A stretch of 31,407 nt of DNA from Martensiomyces pterosporus. Taxonomy: Eukaryota > Kickxellomycota > Kickxellomycetes > Kickxellales > Kickxellaceae. Shown here in pieces: positions 9,321 through 19,920 of the stretch. Location of the stretch: contig MU604073.1 in assembly GCA_025201845.1 (NCBI GenBank), forward strand, positions 4,897-36,303, written 5' to 3'. The translations under genes and the position numbers were made by a program. The notes under the pieces are model-generated. The model did not search any database. It was not told where the DNA came from and saw only the letters and a list, made by a program, of their open reading frames with translations. Each line of letters opens with the position of its first letter. Positions within the stretch are counted from its first letter, which is position 1.

Positions 9321-12300
9321 CTAGTTGCCGTAGACAGCGGTCACGATTCCGGCCGAGATGGTCTCGCCGTTCTTGCGCAGCATGACGCGACCCAGGTCCT
9401 TTGAATCTTTGAACAGCTCCAAGCATACAGGGCTCTCGGTGGCGATCTCCACTCTTGCAGTCGCGCCCTTGCGGATATGGCGCGGTCTGCGCTTTGACAC
9501 CTCGCCGGTCCTCTGGTCCATGGTCTCGATGATCTTGTGCACCACAGCCGGGATGTTGAGGCTCTGGATATGCAGCAAGGCAGGGAATCCGTTGGTGATC
9601 GGCACTGGCGGGTCAAACACAACCACCTGGGCCTCAAACCTTGTTGTAGCGTGGATGGGTCGACCCAGAGCACAGACGACTGAGCCGACAGAGAACTGCT
9701 GAATGTCGATGCCCTGGATCATCAGGACAACCGAATCGCCCGCGACGGCCCACTCTTCGGGCTCAAAGTCCACATCGATGGCCTTGATTGTTCCACGCTC
9801 GCCGCCGGGCACCAGGACGATCTGCTCGCCAACCTGGATGTTGCCCTGGGCAATGCGGCCGCTGACGCTTACACTGCTGGAGCTGCTGAACGTGCCGCCC
9901 TTGAAATAATCCGTGACCGCAAGTCTGAATGGCTTGTCAACCGGGCGCTCGGGCATGGTGAATGTGTCGATGAGATCGACCAAGCAGGGGCCAGGCGTAT
10001 TTTGCGCGGCGGCATCCTCGTCAGTGTACCATGCGGCCAGGCTGGGCATTTCGCCAGGATCAATGCGGCGCACAAGGTTGGTTCCCTTGAGTCCGCTGAC
10101 GGGCACAAAGCGCACATCAGATTTCTGGTACCCGCATCCGGTCAAGAAATCAAACAGCCTGGTCTTGATGTCGAGGTACCTATCCTGGCTCCACTCAACC
10201 ATGTCCAGTTTGTTGATGGCCACCACCAGCTGACGTACTCCCAGCGAGCGAATCAAAATAGCGTGCTCGCGCGTCTGCCCGTTACCATCGAACCCCGACT
10301 CGAACCCGCCCGTCGACGCATCGACAACCAGCACGGCAACATCCGCACGGCTAGCGCCCGAGATCATGTTGGGCACAAAGTCGCGATGCCCAGGTGCGTC
10401 AAGGAGGGTAAACTTGCGATGCTTGGTGGCAAACGAGCTGGTGGCAATATCCATAGTTACGCCGCGCGACCTCTCCTCCTCAGTCTCATCCAGGACCCAT
10501 GCGTAAGCAAACGATCCCTTGCCGATCTTCTCCGCATCGCGCTCAAACTTCTTCATGGTGCGCTCGTTCACCTGACCCAAGGCATACAGCAAATGGCCCA
10601 TCAGGGTGCTCTTGCCAGCATCCACATGGCCGACGACGACGAGGTTCAACGTGTCCCTGTTCTTCTGGTGCTTCGAGTACTCGGCTACGACGTCGATGCG
10701 CTTCTTCGACTTGATAGCAGGCGATTCGGCGCGGGTGGTGTCGGCGTCGGCGTCGTTGGTGCTGGCCTCGTCGATCTTGAGCTTGCAAATCTCCTTGGTT
10801 GGCGCCCCGCCTTCTGCTGTGGCACCGAGCTCTAGCCCATGTAGAAGTGAATTGATGGTTAAGTGAAGCGTGTCTTTCAGCATGTATAGCCTAGAGTGGA
10901 TAATTCAACAATGCTGGTGTTTGTATGAATGGGCTCGGTGGCGGGAAGAGATCGCGGGCTGCGATCAGGCAGGACAAGGCGGTGAGAGCAGTTGGGGGAT
11001 AGCTGTGGCTGGCGGGGGTGATGTGCTTTTGAGATGTCACGCAAGAGATATAAGGCACGGAAAATGCGGAACCCAGGAAGAACTGAACAGCACGGTGAAA
11101 CACGGAGCTGTGCATATGTCACGTAAGACCAACGGAGGAGGGCTGGTGCGGTAGATGTCAACCGAGGAGGGTTGCGGTAATGTCCTTAAGATGCGCAAGC
11201 GTATGGAGCGAGGGTAGCGATATGTAATGGCGACAGAGATGGGATAACTCTGTGGCAGCGACGTTTGGTTTACCGAAGGCAAAGAAATGAGAGAGGAGGA
11301 CGTTCAGGTGGAGCAATGGAGCAAGGCTTTATATTATTGCAAGCGCTTACGCAATCAAGCGACCAGCAAAGCGGTGAGGAACCAGGCATCTGGTGTGGCT
11401 TAGCGACAAATGAAAGGGGTAGTGAGCAAAACACAAAAAAGCGCGCTGCATTGATGCCTGCGAGCAGCAGTGGCAGCGGCAGAGAGCAGCGTGCATAAAG
11501 GCGCCAGTACGAACGAGAGAAGGCTCCTCTCTGACCGAGGATAGAGGCTGCATAGTGGTGTGGGGCACCAATGGACAGCAGAAGGCAGCGTGATGTTGTA
11601 AACAAAAGGATGGAACGAATAAGCACAAAGAGGCACAGCACATTTAGACGTTACCCTTTTTCTTTCCACTATTACTGCCCTGGACCGCAGCAGCAGTAGC
11701 AGCACCTGTGCCTTTTCCAGCACTGCTTTGTGCAGCCAGGACTTTGTCGTCGGGGCTTGGTGTGTCAAAGGCAAACTTCTTCACACTGGTAGCTGGCGAG
11801 GCTGCCTTCTTCGTCTTGCTGCCTGCTCCCGGGCCACCTACCAACAGACTCAAATAGGACACGTCGCCCGCAATGTAGTTGTTAGTTGGCTGGCTGTGCT
11901 CTCTTGCGCCATGCACCATTCCATCCTCTTTGCCACACACACGTCCACCACCACCCCTGCTGTTGCCATCGTTGATGCACAAATGCCTCATGCTCTCTTC
12001 CATTACACCCATGCCACCCCCATCTCCGCCCAATGCTGCTGTCTGCTCTGAGCCCCGTACTTTCTTGTTGGCGGCGATCAGCTCTTGGATCTCACGCCGC
12101 AGCCCATCAATAATCGCCAGCGATGCTGTCTCTGACACAGCCGACAGAGCATCCATGGTTCTGCTTTGCGCCAAATCCTCGAGAATAAAGCTGGCCAGTG
12201 GCGAAGGCTCCGCATACAAGGTGGGAGGCGCTACTGGGAGGCGATCGACAGTGAGAACCGCTCTACGACGCGCATGCTGACCCAGCGCAGATTCTTGGGA

Positions 12301-13672
12301 CTCGGGTGCTTCAGATCGTGCCACAGCTTTCAGCATCGGAACACTCCGTCCAGCAAAGTTCTTTAGCTGTGGCACGGCTGCTGTCCGCTTTTGCTGGATC
12401 GATAGCTGAGAGAGCCCCTGCTTGGCCAGACTTAGTTTGTCCTCAGAAACAGCAGCCGCATCGGGTGCAGACTTGTTGGTTCCTTCAGGAGGGCCCCGAG
12501 TCTTCAGTACAGCCAGCGCCTGTCCAGCAACACTCGGCGTTGACCGTGCCGCAGCAGCTGGAAGATTTGGCGGCTTGCTTCCTAAACTAGCGAGACCGCG
12601 AAGAGACCCAGTCGGCCTCCCCAGCGACGCCAGCGACTTTAGCGAAGGTGGTGTGCCACTTGCACTAGGTTTGGTGCTGGTCAAGCCCACAGGCCTGAAT
12701 CCACCAGTGGGTTTTGACCCGTCATTTCTGGCTGCTAGCCCCAAAGGTGGTAGCTTGGTCAGCGATCCAGCACCTGTGCTCGATCCCTTCTTTGCCAGAT
12801 CAGCAAGAGTCGGATTGGAGGATCCCCTATTAGGCGGTGCACCTGATGCAAGGCGCGGCAGTGAGGCGGTGCTAGAAGAGCCCGGCTTGTGAATTCCCGA
12901 TTCTGGTCTAAGCGCTGGCGGCATTCGTGGGCGGTGCGGTGCAGTTGCGAGAATCGAGCAAGCGCCGTTATTATCGCCGCTGCTGCCTATATCTACTTTG
13001 GTAAGCTTCTCTTGTTCGGTATAAGACAAGATGGGCGGACTCGATGGCGGTGGAAAGGTCCGAGAGTGGTGACGGAGTGTGGCATATGTCAAGGGTGGCG
13101 GTAATATGTGTGCCGCGTTCTATCTGATAATGAGCACGACAGGCCAAAGACCACGCGGCTGCCTACCTTTGTTCTTTTTCAGGTTGTGCGTCTCTACATA
13201 TCAGGCCAACACAAGCGCCAGAGCAGAAGATGCAGACATCATCCACACACAGTCAGCACTACCGCATACCACCGACTGCAAGTAGATAATTACGACGCAG
13301 CTAGAGCTGGCAAATACACAGCGACACTTACTTTGGAGCCACGCGATAGTTGCCGCTTCGTCAAAGTAGTAGTACCAGAGCGACTCCTTGATCTCCTGGT
13401 CGTCAACACCGCTATTCCGACCAATGACTTTCTTAACTGCCTCGATTCCCTCTAGGAGCTTCATCTCGTCTTCCTCCGATACATCCTGCATCTCGTCATA
13501 CAAGCCGTTCTCGGCTTCATCGTAAAACTCTACAAAGCTTATTTAGTTTAGGCAGGCATTCTGAGTGAGCCACGTAGGCCAAAGCGTGGCTTGGAATTGG
13601 CCGTGCGCGATTCTATAGGGATAACTCACCCTCGTCAAGGTCGAGGTTCCTGACTGCTCTATGTCTCGACAT
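9321..13672 (-). CDS. HBS1: HBS1 ribosome-rescue GTPase (four-exon model; may also encode a Ski7-like short form)
   Basis: Model: exon 1 13672-13630, exon 2 13529-13332, exon 3 about 12992-11655, exon 4 about 10831-9321, giving 1029 residues. Exons 1-2 encode the HBS1 N-terminal domain (MSRHRAVRNLDLDE, then an acidic stretch and IAWLQ). Exon 3 is a long Ser/Pro/Leu-rich linker with SLASLG-like repeats and FDTPSPDDKVLAAQ. Exon 4 is the eEF1A-like GTPase: GHVDAGKS (from residue 594), ERSRGVTMD, DAPGH, NKLD, then barrels. Hbs1 acts with Dom34/Pelota on stalled ribosomes. Junctions 1 and 3 fit consensus and phase. The exon 3 acceptor is uncertain (AG at 12993, 12996 or 13011), as is that of exon 4 (10832 or 10817; both in phase). 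Exon 3 read through its donor stops after four codons (TAA, 11644-11646). Exon 4 has its own ATG at 10883. Confidence 0.85.
10832..11654 (-). other. Large third HBS1 intron, or a stop-promoter-leader region between two products
   Basis: As an intron it runs from GTAACG to CTAG and is 823 nt, far longer than most introns here. Alternatively, exon 3 ends at the TAA at 11644 and the GTPase part starts at its own ATG (10883). In support of that, a TATAAAG lies at 11327-11333 (minus sense), the last 229 nt before 10883 contain no ATG on the minus strand, and the sequence is CT-rich like other leaders here. I found no recognisable coding exon inside. Confidence 0.6.
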
Positions 13673-14077
13673 TTCGATGTGCCCTCCTGTTGCTCTATAT
13701 AAATTATAGTTCAAAACGGAAAACGTTGCAAGATTAGAGGGCAAAAAAAAAGTGTAGCAAAGGGACCCAGGAAACAGAAGAGAATGGCGTGTGCTGGACA
13801 AAAAAGCCCATGCGGGGGAAGTATCCTCTCCTCTCCCCCCTTCACGCCCAGAAACCCAAACAGAAGCGTCACATGCACTGCCCATACAACAAATGCACTC
13901 GCTTTGTGCTTGAATGCCTGAAAGCGGCACTGGAAGCTGGTGTGCGCACATCAAAACACAGAAAATACGCGTCTTCGTGAATAGCTGTACGCTCGAGCAC
14001 CACGACTTTTTCTGCTACCCCCTTGCTCCTTTCTACTCACTCGTCAGCTGGGCGCGCTTTAATATTTTCTTTGTGGG
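13673..14077. promoter_or_regulatory. Divergent promoter between HBS1 and ARP9
   Basis: This is a 405-bp gap between divergent starts. A TATATAAA lies at 13696-13703 (plus sense). It is only about 24 bp from the HBS1 ATG and about 375 bp from the ARP9 ATG, so its role is unclear. I see nothing else recognisable. Confidence 0.5.
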
Positions 14078-15508
14078 ATGGCTGTTTTGGCGAAGGAGGA
14101 AAACTTTGTGGTTATTGAGCTTGGCGGCTACGTGACCAAGGCGGTGATTGACACGACGGATGTGAACAAGCTGCCGACAGTAAGCATCAGGACCCGTGCA
14201 GGCATCGCAAAACAGGCGCACGATGGCGACACCACGAGTGCTGGCGAGCTCGAGGACGAAAAAATGGATGTTGACAATTCGCTGGATGCATCCAAAGACC
14301 CGAATGAGCCCAGCAAGAGCCAACCAACTACTAATAGCATGGACATCGATGCCAGCTCACCAACAGAGAACGAAACAGTGGCTGATAATGCTGATGACCA
14401 AGCAAACGAAGCGGCCACCGAAAGTGATTTAAAAGACGATAAGAGCGAAGCAGAAGTAAACTACGTGTTTGGCGAGGCATTGGAGAGCGCCGATGCTGAC
14501 ACGATTGAAACGACGATTGACATAATCCCCGACGGATACGTCAAGGACTGGGACGCGCTCTCCGCCCTCCTCCGGCATATCCTGACCAAGGAGCTAGGCA
14601 TCCGCATCATAGACAACAACAGCCCGATCCTCTTCAGCGTGCCACCCCTATGGCCCAAAACCGATCTCGAGAGCTTGACGCAGATTGCCTTTGAGCATCT
14701 AAATGCGCCGTCAATACTGATCACCGAGCAGCCCCTGATGGCTGCATTTGGCAACGGTGCAGTCACCGGCGTAGTCATCGACATCGGCAACACCAGCACT
14801 ACGGTTTCGGCAATAATTGACTCGTGTCTGCAGACCAGCTGCATTGAGCAATCGCCAGTTGCTGGCGCCACTGTTACCGCCAACCTGCACGCGCTTTTGC
14901 AGAACAGCCCCGAAGTCAAGGCGCAGTTTGACGATGGAATAGTGCCCAAAGAGCTTGCTGTGGCTCTAAAGGAATCCGGGCTATGCAGGTTCCAGTCGAT
15001 TCTCGGCGACGACGACGACAGCGACAAGGACGATTTGGAGCCGACGTTATTTGAATTCCAGGGCAAGAAATACACGATCAATGAAGACATCCTTACAGCA
15101 GCCCCCGAGATCCTGCTCAGCTCGACTGAAGCCGGGTCAATGCCACTGGCCACCCTCATCAAGCATGCTATACTTGGATGCGAGACAGACAAGCGCCATT
15201 TGCTCTGGGAAAGCATCCATGTGGTTGGCGGATCCTCGCAGTTTAAGGGCCTCAAGGACCACCTGCAGAGAGCACTGGAGAGCACGGTGCTCCCAGCTGG
15301 CAACATATTCGCCAACTCGCAAACTCGCGAGGTCAGGTTTGCCTCGATTCCAGAGTACTTTGTAGGATGGCGCAACCGCGACCACTGGGCAGCCTTCCTC
15401 GGTGCTAGCATTACGGCCAAGATTGCGCTGGGTGACTCGAAACACAACATCAACAGGACAGAGTATAACGAGAGCGGGCCGAGTATTGTTCACACAAAGT
15501 CCTTCTAA
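14078..15508 (+). CDS. ARP9: Actin-related protein Arp9 (SWI/SNF and RSC chromatin-remodeller subunit)
   Basis: This is a single-exon, 476-residue actin-fold protein. It starts FVVIELGGYVTKAVID, has a degenerate nucleotide-site strand VVIDIGNTSTTVSAI, and ends with the block IPEYFVGWRNRDHWAAFLG followed by NRTEYNESGPS. That tail aligns with the end of yeast Arp9 (PDYFPEW ... FLGAQIVSK ... YNMKGP). Arp9 dimerises with Arp7 (Arp42 in S. pombe) and sits on the HSA helix of the remodeller ATPase in the nucleus. An acidic, low-complexity insertion (residues about 45-125) and a short acidic DDDDSDKDD segment interrupt the fold. The usual actin ATP-binding glycines are poorly kept, as in other Arp9 proteins. 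The start is the first ATG. Other ARPs are less likely because of the C-terminal match. Confidence 0.85.
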   Translation: MAVLAKEENFVVIELGGYVTKAVIDTTDVNKLPTVSIRTRAGIAKQAHDGDTTSAGELEDEKMDVDNSLDASKDPNEPSKSQPTTNSMDIDASSPTENETVADNADDQANEAATESDLKDDKSEAEVNYVFGEALESADADTIETTIDIIPDGYVKDWDALSALLRHILTKELGIRIIDNNSPILFSVPPLWPKTDLESLTQIAFEHLNAPSILITEQPLMAAFGNGAVTGVVIDIGNTSTTVSAIIDSCLQTSCIEQSPVAGATVTANLHALLQNSPEVKAQFDDGIVPKELAVALKESGLCRFQSILGDDDDSDKDDLEPTLFEFQGKKYTINEDILTAAPEILLSSTEAGSMPLATLIKHAILGCETDKRHLLWESIHVVGGSSQFKGLKDHLQRALESTVLPAGNIFANSQTREVRFASIPEYFVGWRNRDHWAAFLGASITAKIALGDSKHNINRTEYNESGPSIVHTKSF

Positions 15509-15794
15509 GCACATTTCTTATTCGGTCTTTCTCACTTTATTCAACCCATTTTCCCGTGCCCAAACCACGCTTTTCACAAGCCATGAAACGTGCGCCGTAG
15601 AGTGGGACTGGCACTTTATTATCATACAGCAAACCACATATGGAGAAAAGAAGTCGTATAATGGAATATAGGGGTAGAGAGGTAGCACTCAGTGATGGAA
15701 ATGGATAGCAAATAAAAGGCAAGATTGAAACTAATGTTGGCAGGGTATGAATTTGAGTGTGCGTGTGCATTGGAGATATAGAATATTGGTGGTG

Positions 15795-17696
15795 TCAAGC
15801 CAGCTCAAAGTGCGAGAATGACGTTTGCCTGGCATGTGTCAGCTTCAGGCACTGGTATTGCTCCGACTCTTTATGGTAGTAGTATCCGGTGATAGCGGCG
15901 TTTTCTCTATCGTAGCACACATAGTAGAATCCATCGTAGCTGGCGCCATTGATGCGGCTTAGCTTGTAGTTGGGCACCACAAACCGCTCCTTCCATCTCA
16001 TAAAGATGTACTTGTCCGACGAGCTGAGCGCATACGCAAAGTCCCTGCAGTCGAATTTATTCCGGTATTGCCGGAACGCAGGGAAGAAGCTCTATGCATG
16101 CTTGCAAATGAAAGAGACGTATAGTGTGGGGGATATGTTAGCAAAAGGAATAGGAATAGCATAAGCAGCCAACACACGCACTGTGGCTATGGCACTGTGG
16201 CTATGGCACTGTGGCTATGGCACTGTGACTATGGCACTGTGCTTGCACATGTACGCGCACACGCACACATCATGCTTGGCTGCATGCGCAATACAATGCT
16301 GCACAAGCCAAGCATAGCACCACGCCATACGAACAATACAAAAGGACAAGGCAACAGGGCGCTACTTCTTTCTGGACATTGGATGCATAGCCGAAGGCTG
16401 GTACAGCATGGCGAGAAATGGCATTTGCCACCAAGACGCAACAGCAAAAATATAGAGCGGATGAATGTAGCTCAGGCAGAGGAGCAGCAGAGACAACAAT
16501 ATGACGCAGAACAAAGCAGAGGACATGTGCCTCTGTATACACATGATTTGGGTACACGACACCCGAACAATAGCAGCAAAGAGGGATGGCTGCATAAGAA
16601 GAGCGAGCTACACATGTGTGTGTGTGTGTACAAAGCAACGTAGACAGCTTACCCAGTGCGTCCGATCAGTATCCACAGTAGCATCCCACTGCTTTGTGAC
16701 AAACGAATGGCTTCCCGTTCCAATAATCTGCGCATCAAAGTACGTGGTGAGCTTTGGCAGCTCTGTTGTTAGTCCGCGTATCGTGAAATGGCCACATAGC
16801 TCAGGCACACCCATGTCCACGTACTTCATCGTGACGGTTACCATATAGCTCCGAGTGCCATTTGACTGGTATCCCGAGAACTTTGAGCCCGAGTAGAGAT
16901 GGTGGCAGGGCGTTGGCCACGTGCTCCACGATTGCGAGAAGATGAGCTGCTCAGGTGTGGGCAGCGGCTCGTTGCGCATCTCCTCGTCGCTGCTCTCGCC
17001 AGCATTGCAGTCATCATAATTGGTGGCAGCACACTCATCGTAGCACATGCCATCGTACTCTGACATGTAGCACTGGCCATTAACGTCAGCCGCAGCAGCA
17101 GGAGTAGAAGGCTGTTCGTCGGCGCCCTGGTGTATCGCAAGCCCCACTGGGCTCTGCTGTGGAGAGCGCTTCCATGCCATGTCCGAAGACGTCGTTGTGG
17201 TAGGTGTGGTAGCCAAGCAATCCACAGCAGAATCATATCCATCGCTGAGCGATTTACCCTGTGGTGCTGACGTCACAACACTAAGGCAGTCTACTGGCTC
17301 CTGACCGTGATGCACTGATGCCATTGCCTGCGACTGCTGCTGCGTTCTGCTGCGGGCCACCTCGGGCGGCACATAGTATATCGGCGAAGCATCGATGGCA
17401 CGGCGGTGCTGTAGGCTGCCTTCGAACAATAGGCCAGTGCTGCCTGCGGTTGTGGTGGCAGCATCACCCAAGCTCGCCGAGCGAGCATTGTTTCTCCGCT
17501 CAGGGGAGGCAGATATTCTGTCGCTGCAGTCCTTTGGGGTGCTGGGGCTTCTGCCTAGACTGTGACGTGAGAAGCTGAAGGCAGTGCTGCGGGGGCTTCC
17601 AAGAGCAACAGCACTGTATGCGCCAACCACGCCGACGCTTAGCCGTCGCCGACCGCTGCGCATTTCGTTGACTCTGCGGTGCGTTATTACGGGCAT
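15795..17696 (-). CDS. GID4: GID4/VID24, Pro/N-degron substrate receptor of the GID/CTLH ubiquitin ligase
   Basis: Two exons, 17696-16653 and 16091-15795, give 446 residues. The phase-0 junction joins DRTHW to SFFPAFRQY, matching the human GID4 context. Residues 1-260 are disordered. The beta-barrel spans about 260-446: HHLYSGSKF, YVDMGVPELCGHFTIRGLT, FDAQIIG, KQWDATVDTDRTHW, YIFMRWKERFVVP, GASYDGFYYVCYD and GYYYHKESEQYQCLKLTH. GID4 binds N-terminal proline of gluconeogenic enzymes and presents them for ubiquitination when glucose returns. The 561-nt intron holds a 14-bp tandem repeat. The gene itself begins Met-Pro-Val. It has long ATG-free DNA upstream. Its identity is secure; the ATG at 17696 is the only candidate start near the domain. 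Confidence 0.93.
16092..16652 (-). other. Intron of GID4
   Basis: This 561-nt GT-AG intron (GTAAGC ... GCATAG) has a canonical CTAAC about 50 nt before the acceptor (near 16140). Open frames on either strand inside it show no family resemblance and reflect low-complexity repeats. Confidence 0.8.
16181..16241. repeat. 14-bp tandem repeat, about 4.4 copies
   Basis: The unit CTGTGGCTATGGCA starts at 16181, 16195 and 16209. A fourth copy at 16223 has one change (G to A), and a partial fifth follows. It lies inside the GID4 intron and is likely a length-variable minisatellite. Confidence 0.93.
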
Positions 17697-18717
17697 TTCT
17701 TCTGGACGTCCCAGCTGAATGAATATGTAGCGGCCGAGAGCGGTGCTGCTTCCTGGGTAGTCCTGGTCAGTGTTTTATAGAGGGCGGAAAAGGTAAAAAC
17801 ACGAATACAAGGGCCGCTCTGGTCAAACGTTGGTTCCCTTGGCGTGCTCAAAGCAAGGGAGTGCAAAGTCAGCTGTCTGAGGGTACTAGAATATAGTGCT
17901 TCAAAAATAGAGAGAAGGAAGAGCAGACGAGAAGCAGAGAAGCGGGTGTGTGTGTGGGAACAAAAGCAGGCGAGTATTTGTGTGGAGGTTTGCAGGCGCA
18001 CTTGACTTGCTGCTATTTTGCCTGGCAGGGAAGCAGGTAGCTTGGAAAGAGCGTCGGTAAGTGTGCACGATATACTACTACGGTGCTTGTGTGCGGGCGT
18101 GTGGAAGCGAAACAGGAGGCAAGTGGCAGCAGTAGCTATAGAGAGGAGAGAAAGAAAGGGGGAGAGCGCACAGGCGGCTAAATGGAGTGCGATTTTATGA
18201 AGGACAGGCGGGGGAGAGGAGGCGTATTTGTGATATTGGCTGCCGTTATTGGGCGTGTATATATCCTTTGAAAGGCACAAGGTGCGTGGAGGCGAGATAG
18301 AATACACAGGTACGAGCGATATTTATTGATATTTGCAATGAAGCGAGAAGAGAGGAAGGTCAAACGGGCTCTGGTGACGAGAAACAACACTGGAGTATAT
18401 CCCTCGAATCCAGAGTAGGGGCCGCATTGCTGCTGCTGCTGCTTGACTGAGAGCACATACACCGCCTGAGCCTTTTTATACCAGTGCACGTGCCATGCAT
18501 CCACTGATCACGAGGATGCACTCAAGACAATGATGACCACTCCCCATCTCTCCCCGAAGTCGAGCTTCTCTTGCGCCTTTGGCTAAGTGGATAATGCTCG
18601 GGTGAAACCAGTCTTCTCTGGCTGCTGCTGCTGCAAGGGGTGAAGGGGGCTCGCTGTGTATGGTATGCTTTCGCCTTTATTTGTTTTAACGGCCATTCAA
18701 AGGATTCCAACAGTAAA
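17697..18717 (-). promoter_or_regulatory. GID4 promoter and long ATG-free leader; HIS5 3' flank
   Basis: In the 728 nt directly upstream of the GID4 start (17697-18424), the sense (minus) strand contains no ATG at all. It is rich in C and T. Two TATA-like elements exist on that strand: TATAAAA at 17773-17779 (77 bp before the start) and TATATA at 18258-18263 (about 560 bp before). If the distal one is used, GID4 has a leader of roughly 500 nt. A 206-codon stop-free frame runs across this area and over the GID4 start in another frame, but it has no ATG and is probably a by-product of C-rich sequence. The part nearest 18717 should hold the HIS5 3' UTR. Confidence 0.55.
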
Positions 18718-19920
18718 TCAAGGAATAGCGCTCAAAAGGGTGCGCATGGTGGCGATAACAGCCTTGTTCTCCTCAACTGTGCCAACCGTGATGCGCAGAC
18801 AACCCTCGCACCCATGATCCGATCCACGGTAGCGAACGACCAAGCCCCTGTTCTCGGCCATCTCGGTGTACAGGCTCTTGGCAATGTCGTTGGACGTGCT
18901 GCCATTGCTATCGACAAGCTGGCAAAGCACAAAGTTCGCATCGTTGCCCCCGAGGATGGCCCCGACATGCGGCAGCTTCCTCAGCTCTGGGATGAGGTAT
19001 TCATCCCTCTGCTGCCTGAGGCTGGCAACCACGCCTCTCATCTTCTGCACGCTGGCATCCGCCAACGCCTCCCTGGCTACATCCAAAGAGAGTGTTGAGA
19101 CGTTGTACGGCGCCTTTGCGTTATTCAAGTAGTAAATGAGCTCTTGACTTCCAATTCCCACACCTAGGCGGATTCCAGCCAGGCCAAAGCTCTTGCTCAT
19201 CGTCTGCATGACAAACAAGTTGGGGTATTCGGCAACCAGCTTTGCGTACGACTCGCCCTTTTCGGGCTTCACAAAGTCAACGTATGCCTCGTCCATGACC
19301 ACCAGGCCCTCGAACGCCGAGTCCAATACCTTGCGCACGTCCTCTTCTTTCAAGAACGTTCCCGTGGGGTTTCCAGGCGAGCACAGCCAAATAATCTTGA
19401 CAGCAGGATTGCTGACGGCGGCGCCAATGACAGCGTCCACATCCAGCTGGAATGCGCCACCTTCGGTAATCAGCGGCACCTTCACCACACCAACATCGTT
19501 GATGTTGGCCACCACCTTGTACATCCCGTAAGTGGGCGGCGTAATAAGGATTGCGTCCCTTCCTGGCTGGCAAGTGATGCGCACGAGTAGGTCAATTACC
19601 TCATCACTGCCGACTCCTAAAAACACATTGCCGACGCTGGGCACGCTGGGACGCAGCCTGAGGATCTTCTGCTTGACGTCACGGCCAAGGGGATCTGGGT
19701 ATCTATGCAGCTGGAGATGGTCAGGCTGGGACTCGATGTTCAAAGCACTTTGGCCGTTGGCAGCTTTGGTGATCTTTGCCTGGAATGCAGGGCCGTAGCT
19801 GTTCTCGTTGGCATCCAAGAGGATCCCCTCGCTGTAGTCATCGCGGGCACAGCGGTAGGGTTCGAGCTTGAGGATGTTTGGGCGGAGAAGACGCTTGATG
19901 TCAAACGAAGAAGCGGGCAT
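18718..19920 (-). CDS. HIS5: Histidinol-phosphate aminotransferase
   Basis: This 400-residue, single-exon, PLP-dependent class I/II aminotransferase exchanges amino groups between imidazole-acetol phosphate plus glutamate and histidinol phosphate plus 2-oxoglutarate, in cytosolic histidine biosynthesis. The N-terminus FDIKRLLRPNILKLEPYRCA and DYSEGILLDANEN match yeast His5 closely. LHRYPDPLG, SPGNPTG, MDEAYVDF and the PLP-lysine motif MSKSFGLAGIRLG (K243) follow. The frame extends seven codons upstream, but only to a TTG; the first ATG is at 19920. It is divergent from NCS2 across a 431-bp promoter with a perfect Gcn4-type site, consistent with general amino-acid control. Confidence 0.96.
   Translation of the reverse strand: MPASSFDIKRLLRPNILKLEPYRCARDDYSEGILLDANENSYGPAFQAKITKAANGQSALNIESQPDHLQLHRYPDPLGRDVKQKILRLRPSVPSVGNVFLGVGSDEVIDLLVRITCQPGRDAILITPPTYGMYKVVANINDVGVVKVPLITEGGAFQLDVDAVIGAAVSNPAVKIIWLCSPGNPTGTFLKEEDVRKVLDSAFEGLVVMDEAYVDFVKPEKGESYAKLVAEYPNLFVMQTMSKSFGLAGIRLGVGIGSQELIYYLNNAKAPYNVSTLSLDVAREALADASVQKMRGVVASLRQQRDEYLIPELRKLPHVGAILGGNDANFVLCQLVDSNGSTSNDIAKSLYTEMAENRGLVVRYRGSDHGCEGCLRITVGTVEENKAVIATMRTLLSAIP

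Noticed and set aside
17269..17276. CRE-like TGACGTCA palindromes (also in the HIS5 and Dis3L2-type coding regions)
   Set aside because: All lie inside coding sequence with no promoter context, so they are most likely chance.
17687..18307. 206-codon frame upstream of and overlapping the GID4 start
   Set aside because: It contains no ATG and consists of Ser/Leu/Thr-rich sequence expected from CT-rich leader DNA.
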